This document shows positions 15,945 through 23,889 of a stretch of 64,000 nucleotides of DNA, piece after piece. Within the stretch, counting starts at the first letter, position 1. Every line of letters starts with the position of its first letter. The stretch is taken from the NCBI RefSeq assembly GCF_007971525.1, contig NZ_CP042437.1, forward strand, positions 3,286,001 to 3,350,000. Direction: 5' to 3'. Below the pieces are notes generated by a model, which was not told the DNA's origin, did not search any database, and worked only from the letters and a program-made list of their open reading frames with translations. The position numbers and the translations under genes are program-made. Origin of the DNA: Mucilaginibacter ginsenosidivorax (GTDB taxonomy: Bacteria; Bacteroidota; Bacteroidia; Sphingobacteriales; Sphingobacteriaceae).

Positions 15945-17039
15945 TTAATTCGCTTTCAACAAACCTTCAAAAAATGGTTTAAGCTCTTCGGCCAGTATTT
16001 CATGATCGACCACGCTGGGGTGGCCCGAGCAACCATGTGCATCCATTGCTTTAAAAAAGAAGGTGGCTACCGGCTTATCCCTGGGATAAATAATATCTAT
16101 CTGCTTTTTGATGCTGATAAGGCAATGCTGTAAAATAGTGTTAGATGTATCGCGTATCATGGGGCTGCTCAGTAAAGCTATCTGCGATTTGGGATATTTG
16201 GATTTTACCAGCTGCACAAATTTTACATAATCGGCCACAAACTGCAAGGTATCAAAAGCGGCGCGGGGGCTACCATCGCCTTTGCTCATATCATTTGTGC
16301 CTAAAGCGATACTTACTATTTTAGGGCTATAGGTATTAAAATCCCATTTCTGCTGATTGTTTACCTGGAAATCGGCATGCTCATATACCTGCGGCATCGA
16401 AGGGCCATTCCTATTCCAGGTACGGTAAATGCCGATACCGCTTACACTGGCCAAAACAAAATTGGCATTTAAAGCCCGGCTAACTCTTGGCCCGTAAGCC
16501 ATATAGGCGTTGTGATGGTCATGATAATCGCCGGTACCGCATGGTATTTCCGAATCATCGGCTGCAGCGCCGCAGGTAATACTATTACCTATAAATTCAA
16601 TTAACGGAAGTTTGGGTATTGCCATGCTTTTTATACCAGGGGCAGCTATTTTCGAAATAATTATTGCGCCGGTATGTGCTTCGGTTGCTTTATATATCCA
16701 AACAATATGCTTACCCGGCCCATCCGCCTTTATGATAAGCGGCGCGGTTACACCACCATCAATCCTGATCCTTTTTTGATAAACCCCATCCAACTCATAT
16801 TGCAGGTAATTATGCTGGCCGGCTGCAGCAATTGTGGCATATACAGCACATGCTGTGCCCTTAAAGCTAAAGCCAAAATGTGCTGCCGATGTAATCAGTT
16901 CCAATTGATGTTGCTTGTTGATTATAGTGCGCCCGATAGGTTTTAACTGCGCCGCAAAAATGGTATCTGTTGATTTTTTGTACCCATAACTTTTTCCAGT
17001 GGCCAGTATAACAAACGCTATTGCTAATCTTATTTTCAT
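15945..17039 (-). CDS. Secreted SGNH esterase, carbohydrate esterase family 2-like
   Basis: 364 residues with a signal peptide (MKIRLAIAFVILATGKSYG). An N-terminal beta-sandwich (about residues 25-140) precedes an SGNH hydrolase domain, the two-domain plan of CE2 acetyl esterases. Catalytic elements: Ser in FIGNSITCGAA, the Gly/Asn block IALGTNDMSKGDG, and Asp/His in MDAHGCSGHPSVVDH near the C-terminus. CE2 enzymes remove acetyl groups from xylan, glucomannan or other plant glycans. The gene stands alone between a REP-like element and a dispersed repeat, without SusC/SusD genes, so the substrate cannot be read from context. Confidence 0.88.
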   Translation of the reverse strand: MKIRLAIAFVILATGKSYGYKKSTDTIFAAQLKPIGRTIINKQHQLELITSAAHFGFSFKGTACAVYATIAAAGQHNYLQYELDGVYQKRIRIDGGVTAPLIIKADGPGKHIVWIYKATEAHTGAIIISKIAAPGIKSMAIPKLPLIEFIGNSITCGAAADDSEIPCGTGDYHDHHNAYMAYGPRVSRALNANFVLASVSGIGIYRTWNRNGPSMPQVYEHADFQVNNQQKWDFNTYSPKIVSIALGTNDMSKGDGSPRAAFDTLQFVADYVKFVQLVKSKYPKSQIALLSSPMIRDTSNTILQHCLISIKKQIDIIYPRDKPVATFFFKAMDAHGCSGHPSVVDHEILAEELKPFFEGLLKAN

Positions 17040-17219
17040 AAAGGTTGTATTAAACAGGCAATATTGATCATATTTTGATGAAATACAATATTGGTCAATT
17101 TATTGGCATAAAAGGCTATAAAAATATCAGGGCGAAAAAAACCGCAGGGCCGGGGAATGTTATATCCGCCGGAGGCGGGAAAATTTTTTTTGGAAAATAG
17201 GGGGCCTACAAATATCACG

Positions 17220-17352
17220 TTGTCATTTCGACGAACCGAGTGGACTTGCGTGGAGGGGGTGAGGAGAAATCTTGTACGCCCTGCGTCGCGAAAGGCTAAG
17301 GCGATGCACAACGTATAATATTTCTCCCTCGTACCTCGTTTCGAAATTACAA
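17220..17352. repeat. Imperfect palindromic intergenic repeat
   Basis: The two ends are inverted: TTGTCATTTCG at 17220-17230 against CGAAATTACAA at 17342-17352, and GGAGAAATCTTGTAC in the left half against GTATAATATTTCTCC in the right. Elements with the TCATTTCGA...GAGAAATCT pattern are dispersed in intergenic spaces of Bacteroidota genomes. It lies between nadB and the CE2 esterase gene. The rest of the 330-bp gap (17040-17369) holds no gene, only a small GC hairpin near 17167-17179. Confidence 0.6.
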
Positions 17353-17369
17353 TTCAATTTGTTATCCCT

Positions 17370-18962
17370 CTAAAACACCGTATCCTTAATCTCTTCCGCA
17401 TGCACCGGGTAATCTGTAGTATAATGCAGCCCACGGCTTTCTTTCCTTAACATGGCCGATTTTACTACGATGAATGATACCTGGATCAGATTGCGCAGCT
17501 CGCAAAGTTTTACGGATAGCTTTGTTTTTTTGTAGAATGATTCTGTTTCTTCATATAATAAACCTAAACGGCGCATGGCTCGTTCCAGCCTGAAATCGGA
17601 GCGGACGATACCCACATAATCGTTCATCAGCTTTTGCATTTCGCGCACATTGTGGGTTACCAGGATATCTTCATTTGATAGTTGCACGCCATGCTCATCC
17701 CAATCCGGAATGTTTTCGGGGATCACAAAACTTTCAAATTTTCCTATCGCATCTTCATAAATACGGTGTGCAAATACCAATGCTTCTAACAACGAGTTGG
17801 ATGCCAACCTGTTGGCGCCATGCAAGCCGGTTGATGAGCATTCGCCGCAGGCATATAACCTTAGTATAGATGACTGCCCTACATGATTAACCATAATACC
17901 ACCACACATATAATGACAGGCTGGTGCAACTGGAATCATATCTTTGGTCATGTCTATACCAATTTCCAGGCATTTGGCATATATATTAGGAAAATGATTT
18001 AAAATATCTTTTTTACTGCGATGGCGGATATCCAGGTACACAAAATCCTCGCCCGATTTTTTTATCTCGGCATCAATGGCTCTTGCTGTTATATCCCTTG
18101 GCGCCAATGATTTACGAGGGTCGTACTCCTGCATAAACTCTTCGCCGTTGGTACGTTTTAATACACCGCCAAAACCACGCACCGCTTCAGATATCAGGAA
18201 CGATGGGTATTCGCCGGGGTTATATAAAGCAGTAGGGTGAAACTGGATAAATTCCATATTCCTTACCTTACCCTTGGCGCGGTAAACCATGGCAATACCA
18301 TCACCGGTGGCAATAGTTGGGTTAGTAGTGATAGAATAAATATGGCCGGCACCTCCCGATGCCATTACGGTAACTTTTGACAGTATCTTTTCCACAACAT
18401 TACTTTCGGTGTTGAAAGCGTAAATACCATAACAGGTAATATCGGTACTGGATTTACCTACCAGCTGGCCCAAATGGTGCTGGGTAATCAGGTCGACAGC
18501 AAAATAATGTGTTAATATCTCAATATTCGGGTTCTTGTGGATCTCTTCCAGCAACGATCTTTCAATTTCCAGACCGGTTACATCCTTATAATGCAGTACA
18601 CGGAATTCGGAGTGGCCGCCCTCTTTAGCCAGGTCGTAAAAGCCTTCGTTGGTCTTGTCAAAATTGGTTCCGTAGTCAATAATTTCGTTAATCCGCTCGG
18701 GTCCTTCTTTAACAACGGCTTCCACAACTTCGCGGTCGCAAAGGCCGTCGCCGCTTATTAACGTGTCTTCGATGTGTTTTTCAAAAGAATCTTCCTTTTT
18801 ATCAACAACTACTGCTACACCGCCCTGGGCATACTTCGTGTTCGATTCGTCTTCGTTTGATTTTGTAACTATCAGCACCTTACCGTGTTTGGCTGCCTTA
18901 AGGGCAAAACTTAAACCGGCGATGCCTGATCCTACGATCAGAAAATCAACATTTCGGGTCAT
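17370..18962 (-). CDS. nadB: L-aspartate oxidase
   Basis: FAD enzyme that oxidises L-aspartate to iminoaspartate, the first step of de novo NAD synthesis. 530 residues: FAD-binding Rossmann start FLIVGSGIAGLSFALKAAKHG, then NTKYAQGGVAVV and FDEGH-like region GGHSEFRVLHYKDVTG, the active-site block FIQFHPTALYNPGEYPSFLISEAVRG, CHYMCGGIMVN, and GANRLASNSLLEALVFAHR. All match NadB rather than succinate dehydrogenase A by the missing Fe-S partner and by its position opposite nadA. It is divergent from nadA across 407 bp. There is no nadC in the window. Confidence 0.95.
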   Translation of the reverse strand: MTRNVDFLIVGSGIAGLSFALKAAKHGKVLIVTKSNEDESNTKYAQGGVAVVVDKKEDSFEKHIEDTLISGDGLCDREVVEAVVKEGPERINEIIDYGTNFDKTNEGFYDLAKEGGHSEFRVLHYKDVTGLEIERSLLEEIHKNPNIEILTHYFAVDLITQHHLGQLVGKSSTDITCYGIYAFNTESNVVEKILSKVTVMASGGAGHIYSITTNPTIATGDGIAMVYRAKGKVRNMEFIQFHPTALYNPGEYPSFLISEAVRGFGGVLKRTNGEEFMQEYDPRKSLAPRDITARAIDAEIKKSGEDFVYLDIRHRSKKDILNHFPNIYAKCLEIGIDMTKDMIPVAPACHYMCGGIMVNHVGQSSILRLYACGECSSTGLHGANRLASNSLLEALVFAHRIYEDAIGKFESFVIPENIPDWDEHGVQLSNEDILVTHNVREMQKLMNDYVGIVRSDFRLERAMRRLGLLYEETESFYKKTKLSVKLCELRNLIQVSFIVVKSAMLRKESRGLHYTTDYPVHAEEIKDTVF

Positions 18963-19369
18963 ATTTTATGTATATATGTGTAAAAGTACAATTGTTGTTA
19001 ATAACCCGTATAAAACATGTTAATTTCGTGTAAACAAATAGCTAACAAATAATCAAAGTGTGGAGAACTCCACTTTTGATGCTGAAAGTGAATAATTTTT
19101 CAGCGACTTTTGCGCAGTTTAAACACTAAAGCTAACATTTTACAGGTTACCTAATTATTAACAAATAACTTTTTAAATTAATATTTGATTGTCATACAAA
19201 TCACAGGATCAATTCAATAGAAAATAAAAACCTGTGGAAAACTGTTAATAAAAAGTGAAAAATAACTTTTAAAGCATTTTTTTAAATGACTTTTGCACAT
19301 AACTAACACCATAACAAACAATAGTTTTATTTATATATAAAATTAGTTGTTATTAATTGATTTGTTGAA
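18963..19369. promoter_or_regulatory. nadB-nadA divergent intergenic region
   Basis: This 407-bp AT-rich region must hold the promoters of both NAD genes. I see two small hairpins: GTGGAG-aa-CTCCAC at 19060-19073 and GCTGAAA...TTTCAGC at 19081-19104. Neither matches a regulator site I know, and no clear TAnnTTTG box stands out. Confidence 0.4.
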
Positions 19370-20362
19370 ATGGATATCTTCGAAGAAATAAATGTGACAG
19401 GATTTGTGGACGAATACATCGACCCAACCCTTGACTTGTTTGATGAAATTGAAAAACTTAAAAAGGAAAAAAACGCCGTCATTCTGGCCCATTACTACCA
19501 GGATCCCGATATACAGGATATTGCAGATTATATTGGCGATAGCCTTGGGCTATCGCAGCAGGCTGCTAAAACGGATGCCGATGTTATTGTTTTTGCCGGT
19601 GTGCATTTCATGGCAGAAACTGCCAAAATACTTTCGCCTTCAAAGAAGGTTTTACTACCCGACGTGAAGGCAGGTTGCTCATTAGCAGATAGTTGCCCGC
19701 CACATTTGTTTAAAAAGTTTAAGGAAAACTATCCCGATCACCTGGTAATCACCTACGTAAACTGTACGGCCGAGCTGAAAGCTTTAAGTGATATTGTTTG
19801 TACATCAAGCAACGCGGTGCAAATTGTAGAGAGCCTGCCGAAAGATCAGAAGATCATCTTCGGCCCCGATAAAAACCTTGGCGCATACGTGGCCAAAAAA
19901 ACAGGTCGCGACCTGGTGTTATGGAACGGTGCCTGCATGGTGCACGAAATTTTCAGTCGCGAAAAGATAACCAAACTGAAGGAGAGACACCCCGGTGCAA
20001 AGCTGCTGGCCCACCCCGAATGTGAAGAAGTGATATTGCAAATGGCCGACTATATAGGCTCTACAACGGGTATTTTAAAGTACGCGGGTACTCATCCCGA
20101 AAAAGAGTTTATAGTGGCTACAGAGGCCGGAATACTGCACCAGATGCAAAAAGAGAACCCGGATAAGATATTTATTCCGGCGCCGCCAAATAACAGCTGC
20201 GCCTGCAACGATTGCCCGCACATGAAACGCAACACGATTGAAAAATTGTACCTGTGTTTAAAGAATGGATATCCTGAGGTTACCGTACCAAAGCATATTA
20301 TTGAAAAAGCTGTTAAACCCATTGAAAGGATGCTGGAGATATCGGCAAGGCTGGGGTTGTAA
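19370..20362 (+). CDS. nadA: Quinolinate synthase A
   Basis: 4Fe-4S enzyme that condenses iminoaspartate with dihydroxyacetone phosphate to quinolinate. 330 residues with the threefold NadA repeats: [20 protein letters not shown] at the N-terminus, [58 protein letters not shown] and [16 protein letters not shown]. The conserved Cys in the first, fourth and last of these are the expected cluster ligands. It is divergent from nadB, which supplies its substrate. The stop codon is immediately followed by a palindromic repeat that could serve as its 3' hairpin. Confidence 0.96.
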   Translation: MDIFEEINVTGFVDEYIDPTLDLFDEIEKLKKEKNAVILAHYYQDPDIQDIADYIGDSLGLSQQAAKTDADVIVFAGVHFMAETAKILSPSKKVLLPDVKAGCSLADSCPPHLFKKFKENYPDHLVITYVNCTAELKALSDIVCTSSNAVQIVESLPKDQKIIFGPDKNLGAYVAKKTGRDLVLWNGACMVHEIFSREKITKLKERHPGAKLLAHPECEEVILQMADYIGSTTGILKYAGTHPEKEFIVATEAGILHQMQKENPDKIFIPAPPNNSCACNDCPHMKRNTIEKLYLCLKNGYPEVTVPKHIIEKAVKPIERMLEISARLGL

Positions 20363-20402
20363 ACCACTCGTCATTGCGAGGTACGAAGCAATGACGGGTG
20401 GT
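20363..20402. repeat. Short copy of the TCATTGCGAGGTACGAAGCAAT palindrome family
   Basis: Arms of 15 bp (20363-20377 and 20388-20402, one mismatch) around GAGGTACGAA. The core is shared with the longer palindrome at 20758-20843, from which this copy could derive by loss of the centre. It touches the nadA stop codon. Confidence 0.75.
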
Positions 20403-20433
20403 TATATGAAGTATACTTCACAAATATCTAACT

Positions 20434-20739
20434 ATGGGAAGAGGGGGCTATATTTACATCGTTACTAACATGACACATTCTGTTTTGTATATCGGTGTAA
20501 CCTCGGATATAGTAAGCCGGATCTGGGATCATAAAAATAAAACCTATCCTGATAGTTTTACAGCAAAGTACAATTGTAATAAATTAGTTTACTATGAAGG
20601 CTACCCACATATAGAAGAGGCCATTGCGGCTGAGAAATTATTGAAAGGTGGAAGCAGGGCTAATAAGATCAGATTGATAAATGAAATGAATCCTGAATGG
20701 AAAGATCTTTACGATGGATTAGTTGATGATCTGAATTGA
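20434..20739 (+). CDS. GIY-YIG nuclease family protein
   Basis: 101-residue single-domain GIY-YIG endonuclease of the UvrC-like superfamily. The signature is complete: GGYIYIVTNMTHSVLYIGVT (the GIY and YIG strands), the catalytic Arg in SDIVSRIWDHK, the Glu in EEAIAAEKLLKGGSRANK and the terminal helix with MNPEWKDLYDGL. It is close in size to the YhbQ-like stand-alone proteins that are numerous in Bacteroidota. The gene sits between two related palindromic repeats (20363-20402 and 20758-20843), about 30 bp and 19 bp away. That arrangement suggests that gene and repeats travel together. The cellular target is unknown. Confidence 0.92.
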   Translation: MGRGGYIYIVTNMTHSVLYIGVTSDIVSRIWDHKNKTYPDSFTAKYNCNKLVYYEGYPHIEEAIAAEKLLKGGSRANKIRLINEMNPEWKDLYDGLVDDLN

Positions 20740-20757
20740 AATAAAAGTTAATTCTCT

Positions 20758-20843
20758 CACCGTCATTGCGAGGTACGAAGCAATCCCCGATGTGCTAAGT
20801 CCCATATAGTTCGGGATTGCTTCGTACCTCGCAATGACGGGTG
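20758..20843. repeat. Long palindromic repeat downstream of GIY-YIG gene
   Basis: Arms at 20758-20790 and 20811-20843 pair over 32-33 bp with one extra C, around a 20-nt loop. The arms contain GTCATTGCGAGGTACGAAGC, shared with the short copy on the other side of the GIY-YIG gene. Confidence 0.85.
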
Positions 20844-20868
20844 GTTAGAACATTGCTTTAACTATTAG

Positions 20869-20941
20869 AGCGGAAAACGGGATTCGAACCCGCGGCCTTC
20901 AGTTTGGGAAACTGATGCTCTACCAGCTGAGCTATTTCCGC
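20869..20941 (-). tRNA. tRNA-Gly (anticodon CCC)
   Basis: 73-nt cloverleaf on the minus strand. Acceptor arms GCGGAAA / TTTCCGC pair fully with discriminator U. The D-arm carries AGCTCAGCTGGTAGAGC, the anticodon loop is TTCCCAA giving CCC, and the T-arm is GCGGGTTCGAATCCCGT with one wobble-free stem. CCA is not encoded. It lies among repeats between the GIY-YIG gene and an octamer array. Confidence 0.95.
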
Positions 20942-20973
20942 TTAAATTTGTATCCAAACATAGGAATAAAAAA

Positions 20974-21107
20974 GAATTATTGAATTATTGAATTATTGAA
21001 TTATTGAATTATTGAATTATTGAATTATTGAATTATTGAATTATTGAATTATTGAATTATTGAATTATTGAATTATTGAATTATTGAATTATTGAATTAT
21101 TGAATTA
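20974..21107. repeat. Octanucleotide tandem array (GAATTATT, ~17 copies)
   Basis: 134 bp of perfect period-8 repeat, 16.75 copies of GAATTATT. It ends 12 bp before the start codon of the four-helix-bundle gene. A perfect array of this length is expected to vary in copy number through slippage. Confidence 0.95.
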
Positions 21108-21119
21108 CCTTAGGTATAC

Positions 21120-21497
21120 ATGAATGATGTTAGCAGAATTGAGTTTGCCGAGATGTTCAAAAAAAGAACCAAGAAATTTGTTGTCGATAATATTAAACTT
21201 TTCAAGTCTTTACCTAAAACAGAAGAAGCGAAAATAATTGGGAGGCAGTTATTACGGTCGTCTTCGTCCGTAGGTGCAAATTACAGGGCTGCTTGCCGGG
21301 CCCGGTCTCAGGCAGAGTTTCATGCCAAGTTATCCATAGTGGTTGAAGAAGCAGATGAATCTGTATTTTGGATGGAGGTATTAATCGAAGCTGAAATCAT
21401 TAAACTTTCCGATATTGCAATTTTGATAGATGAAGCTAACCAAATTCTGAAAATAGTATCGGCATCCAGAAAAACGGTTACCATCAATAAGTCGTAA
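21120..21497 (+). CDS. Four-helix bundle protein (23S rRNA IVS-protein family)
   Basis: 125 residues matching the four-helix bundle family first seen in 23S rRNA intervening sequences (S23/IVP; also related to Avd of diversity-generating retroelements). Landmarks are KKFVVDNIKLFKSLPKTEEA, LLRSSSSVGANYRAACRARS, EFHAKLSIVVEEADESVFWM and EAEIIKLSDIAILIDEANQI, one per helix. Relatives form pentamers or pentamer-like barrels with a basic surface; their biological role is unclear. No reverse transcriptase or variable repeat is nearby, so there is no sign of a DGR. The gene lies between an octamer array just upstream and inverted copies of the same octamer downstream, suggesting it moves with these repeats. 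Confidence 0.9.
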   Translation: MNDVSRIEFAEMFKKRTKKFVVDNIKLFKSLPKTEEAKIIGRQLLRSSSSVGANYRAACRARSQAEFHAKLSIVVEEADESVFWMEVLIEAEIIKLSDIAILIDEANQILKIVSASRKTVTINKS

Positions 21498-21518
21498 AAT
21501 AAGCAATTGAAAAGCATT

Positions 21519-21626
21519 TAATTATTCAATAATTAGCTAAGAAGTGCAGCTTCAATCAGTAATTCAATAATTGGCTAAAAGTGCAGCTCCAATCAATAAT
21601 TCAATAAATCAGTAATTCAATAATTA
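21519..21626. repeat. Inverted octamer copies and two ~38-bp direct repeats
   Basis: Downstream of the four-helix-bundle gene two similar units (AATTCAATAATT-aGCTAA-GTGCAGC-CAATC, near 21521-21557 and 21558-21594) are followed by further CAATAATTCAATAA blocks up to 21626. AATAATTC is the reverse complement of the upstream GAATTATT unit, so the gene is bracketed by inverted arrays. Confidence 0.75.
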
Positions 21627-21628
21627 AA

Positions 21629-22138
21629 ATGGTGATACTACCCGTTAAAGATAAAAGCCCAATCTGGGGCGAAGATTGTTTCATTGCCGAAAATGCAACC
21701 ATTGTTGGGGATGTGGTGATGGGCAGTAATTGTTCGGTTTGGTTTAATGCGGTTATTCGCGGCGATGTGCATTATATCAGGATAGGGGATAATACTAATA
21801 TTCAGGATGGAGCGGTGATACATGCCACTTATTTAAGGGCGCCTACCAATATTGGCAGTAACGTATCTATAGGCCATAACGCCCTGGTGCATGGCTGTAC
21901 ACTGCATGACCATACCCTGGTGGGTATGGGCGCCATCGTGATGGATCATGCGGTTGTTAACCAGTTTGTGATCATTGCTGCCGGTGCCGTAGTACTGGAA
22001 AATACCGTTTGCGAATCGGGTTTTTTATATGCCGGTATGCCTGCAAAAAAAATAAAACCTTTAACAGATCAGCAAATAGAGCTGCTTAAGCAGCTTCCAA
22101 AAAACTATATCATGTATTCGGGTTGGTTTATGGAGTAA
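21629..22138 (+). CDS. Gamma-class carbonic anhydrase family protein (YrdA-like)
   Basis: 169 residues of left-handed beta-helix made of hexapeptide repeats. The three zinc His of the gamma-carbonic anhydrase fold are visible: one in VIHATYLRAPT and two in IGHNALVHGCTLHD. RGDVHYIRIGDNTNIQDGAV carries the conserved Arg/Asp/Gln surface used in trimer contacts. Activity as carbonic anhydrase is not certain because YrdA/PaaY-type members often lack the acidic loop of Cam. The first codon lies directly after the repeat array at 21519-21626, so that repeat forms its leader. Its 3' end overlaps the convergent Ig-like lipoprotein gene by 11 bp. Confidence 0.92.
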   Translation: MVILPVKDKSPIWGEDCFIAENATIVGDVVMGSNCSVWFNAVIRGDVHYIRIGDNTNIQDGAVIHATYLRAPTNIGSNVSIGHNALVHGCTLHDHTLVGMGAIVMDHAVVNQFVIIAAGAVVLENTVCESGFLYAGMPAKKIKPLTDQQIELLKQLPKNYIMYSGWFME

Positions 22139-23774
22139 GTGGCTCCCTGGGCACTACAATAGGCTCCTCGGCCTCCCAGTTGGGCCTCAGGGTAATCTCT
22201 TTTTCGTTTACCCAGGTATTTTCCGGTTGCTTTTTTAAGTGCACGTTACCGCTGTCCCACCGGCCGTTTTTATTTTCATCATAAATTACCCTAACGAAGT
22301 ACTTGCCGGTTAAAATAGTTTTATAAACTACCGGGCCGTTTCGCCTGATGGGGGTTGTTTCCAACACTACCTTTTGGTCATTCAGCAGCTCAACAACGTA
22401 AGCTTTTGAGGTATCGGGCAAAGTAACCTTCAAGGTAAGTGAGCTATAGTTTTCGGGCTTATCAGGCTGGAATTTTTTTGAAGTAAATTTATTTTTATCA
22501 CCGTATATATCCGTGAATGCGCCGGGATTAAAAATAAGCTCATATTTGGCGTTTTGCCGCCAACGGTATTTAAGTGTTAAACTTTTAACATTGCCGGTAT
22601 CTTTTTGCAAAGTATAATCGGATGAGCCCAGGCCAATTGAATCCTCCTTTAGTGTGATCTGCGCATTGTCAATAACATCTACGGGCAGGTTGCTGGTAAT
22701 TTTAAGATCGTTACCCGGCTTTAGCTTATCGTTTGATACATTGTATTTAAAATTGAATACCCTGGTGAAGGTTTCTTTTTTCTGTTTTAGCAGATACGTG
22801 GTATCAACCGGTTTATTGTTGTCATAAACAGCTACCCGGATAGAATCGAAGTTCATGTATTTTACAAACACCGATGCGGTATCCTTGGTCTTGCTAAACT
22901 CAACATATTTTTGGTTATTGATATCTGCGGGGTAAATTATTTTTAGCGATGGGTTTTGCAAAGCCTTATTAAAAACAAATAACATTTTGCCATCAACGTC
23001 AAATCGTTTTTCCGAGAATCTGAATTTTTCGGGGAATTGCTTAAACAGGTTTAGTTTTATATTTGCCGTATCAGATTTAAGGTTGATGGGTTTCTTTAAA
23101 AAAGCGATGAGTTCATTATCGTTATTAAAAATTTTATCGGGGCTTGCTTCTTTTAACGCGTAGATGCGGTACTGGTCTTCATGTAAATTATTCAAACTAA
23201 AATTTCCCGATGAATCTGTAGTGGTAAAAATAGATGGCTTTTTTTTGCCAAACAGGAGGGAGTCTTGTTTTAGCGGGAAAAGCATTACGGTTACGTCTTT
23301 TTCTTTTTCCTGGGTCAGGGTGTTATTTACATTTCCAGAAATACTGAGTGAATCGATATGCGGACCGGTTGAAAAAACGTAAGTGAAATTTTTCATCACG
23401 TTACTTTCGTTTACATCCTGAATGCCTTTTCCAAAATTGATAACGTAGGTTGTATTTTTTTTAAGGGTGTCTTTAAAAACTATGCGCAGGTGTTTTTTAT
23501 TGGCGGTGTACTCCGGTTGTTTTTCCATGGTAGGGCTCATGGTAATTTCGGTGTACTGGTTGGCCAGTTTTATAAACTCGTCAAATTCCAGGTTAATTTC
23601 TTTGGCGGCAAAATTACGGGTCTTGTTGGCCGGCAAGGCCTTCACCAAAACCGGCGGTGTTACATCCCTGGGGCCTCCCTGCGGTTGTTGCTGGGCTGCG
23701 CAGCCAAAAATGACCAAAGCGACAAAAATATAGAAGAAAAAATTGTAAAAATTAGCCGATTTTTGATTTAACAT
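22128..23774 (-). CDS. Ig-like domain lipoprotein (Big_5 family)
   Basis: 548 residues. The N-terminus is a lipoprotein signal with lipobox IFGC followed by AAQQQPQGGPRDVTPPVLVK. The P-x-G-G-P-x-D-x-T-P-P motif and the next ~100 residues form a bacterial Ig-like (Big_5) domain: INLEFDEFIKLANQYTEITM to THVINFGKGIQD-like NTTYVINFGKGIQDVNE. The remainder is beta-rich, and near the C-terminus YFVRVIYDENKNGRWDSGN resembles a carbohydrate-binding or SdrD-type strand. Such proteins are conserved, single-copy, outer-membrane-associated lipoproteins in Bacteroidota, with unknown role. It is convergent with the gamma-carbonic anhydrase gene. Confidence 0.88.
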   Translation of the reverse strand: MLNQKSANFYNFFFYIFVALVIFGCAAQQQPQGGPRDVTPPVLVKALPANKTRNFAAKEINLEFDEFIKLANQYTEITMSPTMEKQPEYTANKKHLRIVFKDTLKKNTTYVINFGKGIQDVNESNVMKNFTYVFSTGPHIDSLSISGNVNNTLTQEKEKDVTVMLFPLKQDSLLFGKKKPSIFTTTDSSGNFSLNNLHEDQYRIYALKEASPDKIFNNDNELIAFLKKPINLKSDTANIKLNLFKQFPEKFRFSEKRFDVDGKMLFVFNKALQNPSLKIIYPADINNQKYVEFSKTKDTASVFVKYMNFDSIRVAVYDNNKPVDTTYLLKQKKETFTRVFNFKYNVSNDKLKPGNDLKITSNLPVDVIDNAQITLKEDSIGLGSSDYTLQKDTGNVKSLTLKYRWRQNAKYELIFNPGAFTDIYGDKNKFTSKKFQPDKPENYSSLTLKVTLPDTSKAYVVELLNDQKVVLETTPIRRNGPVVYKTILTGKYFVRVIYDENKNGRWDSGNVHLKKQPENTWVNEKEITLRPNWEAEEPIVVPREPLTP

Positions 23775-23889
23775 GGTTTTTAGGCGATATAAGCGATTTT
23801 TATATTTTTACGAATCCTACTATTAGAAATCTAAAATAATTGATTTAAAAAGACTTTTTGTAAATTATTAATTATCAGTTAGTTATAAG

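Noticed and set aside
20974..21107. Possible CRISPR array
   Set aside because: Period 8 without spacers; it is a simple tandem repeat. No cas genes are present.
21120..21497. Avd-type accessory gene of a diversity-generating retroelement
   Set aside because: No reverse transcriptase, template repeat or variable repeat is seen nearby.
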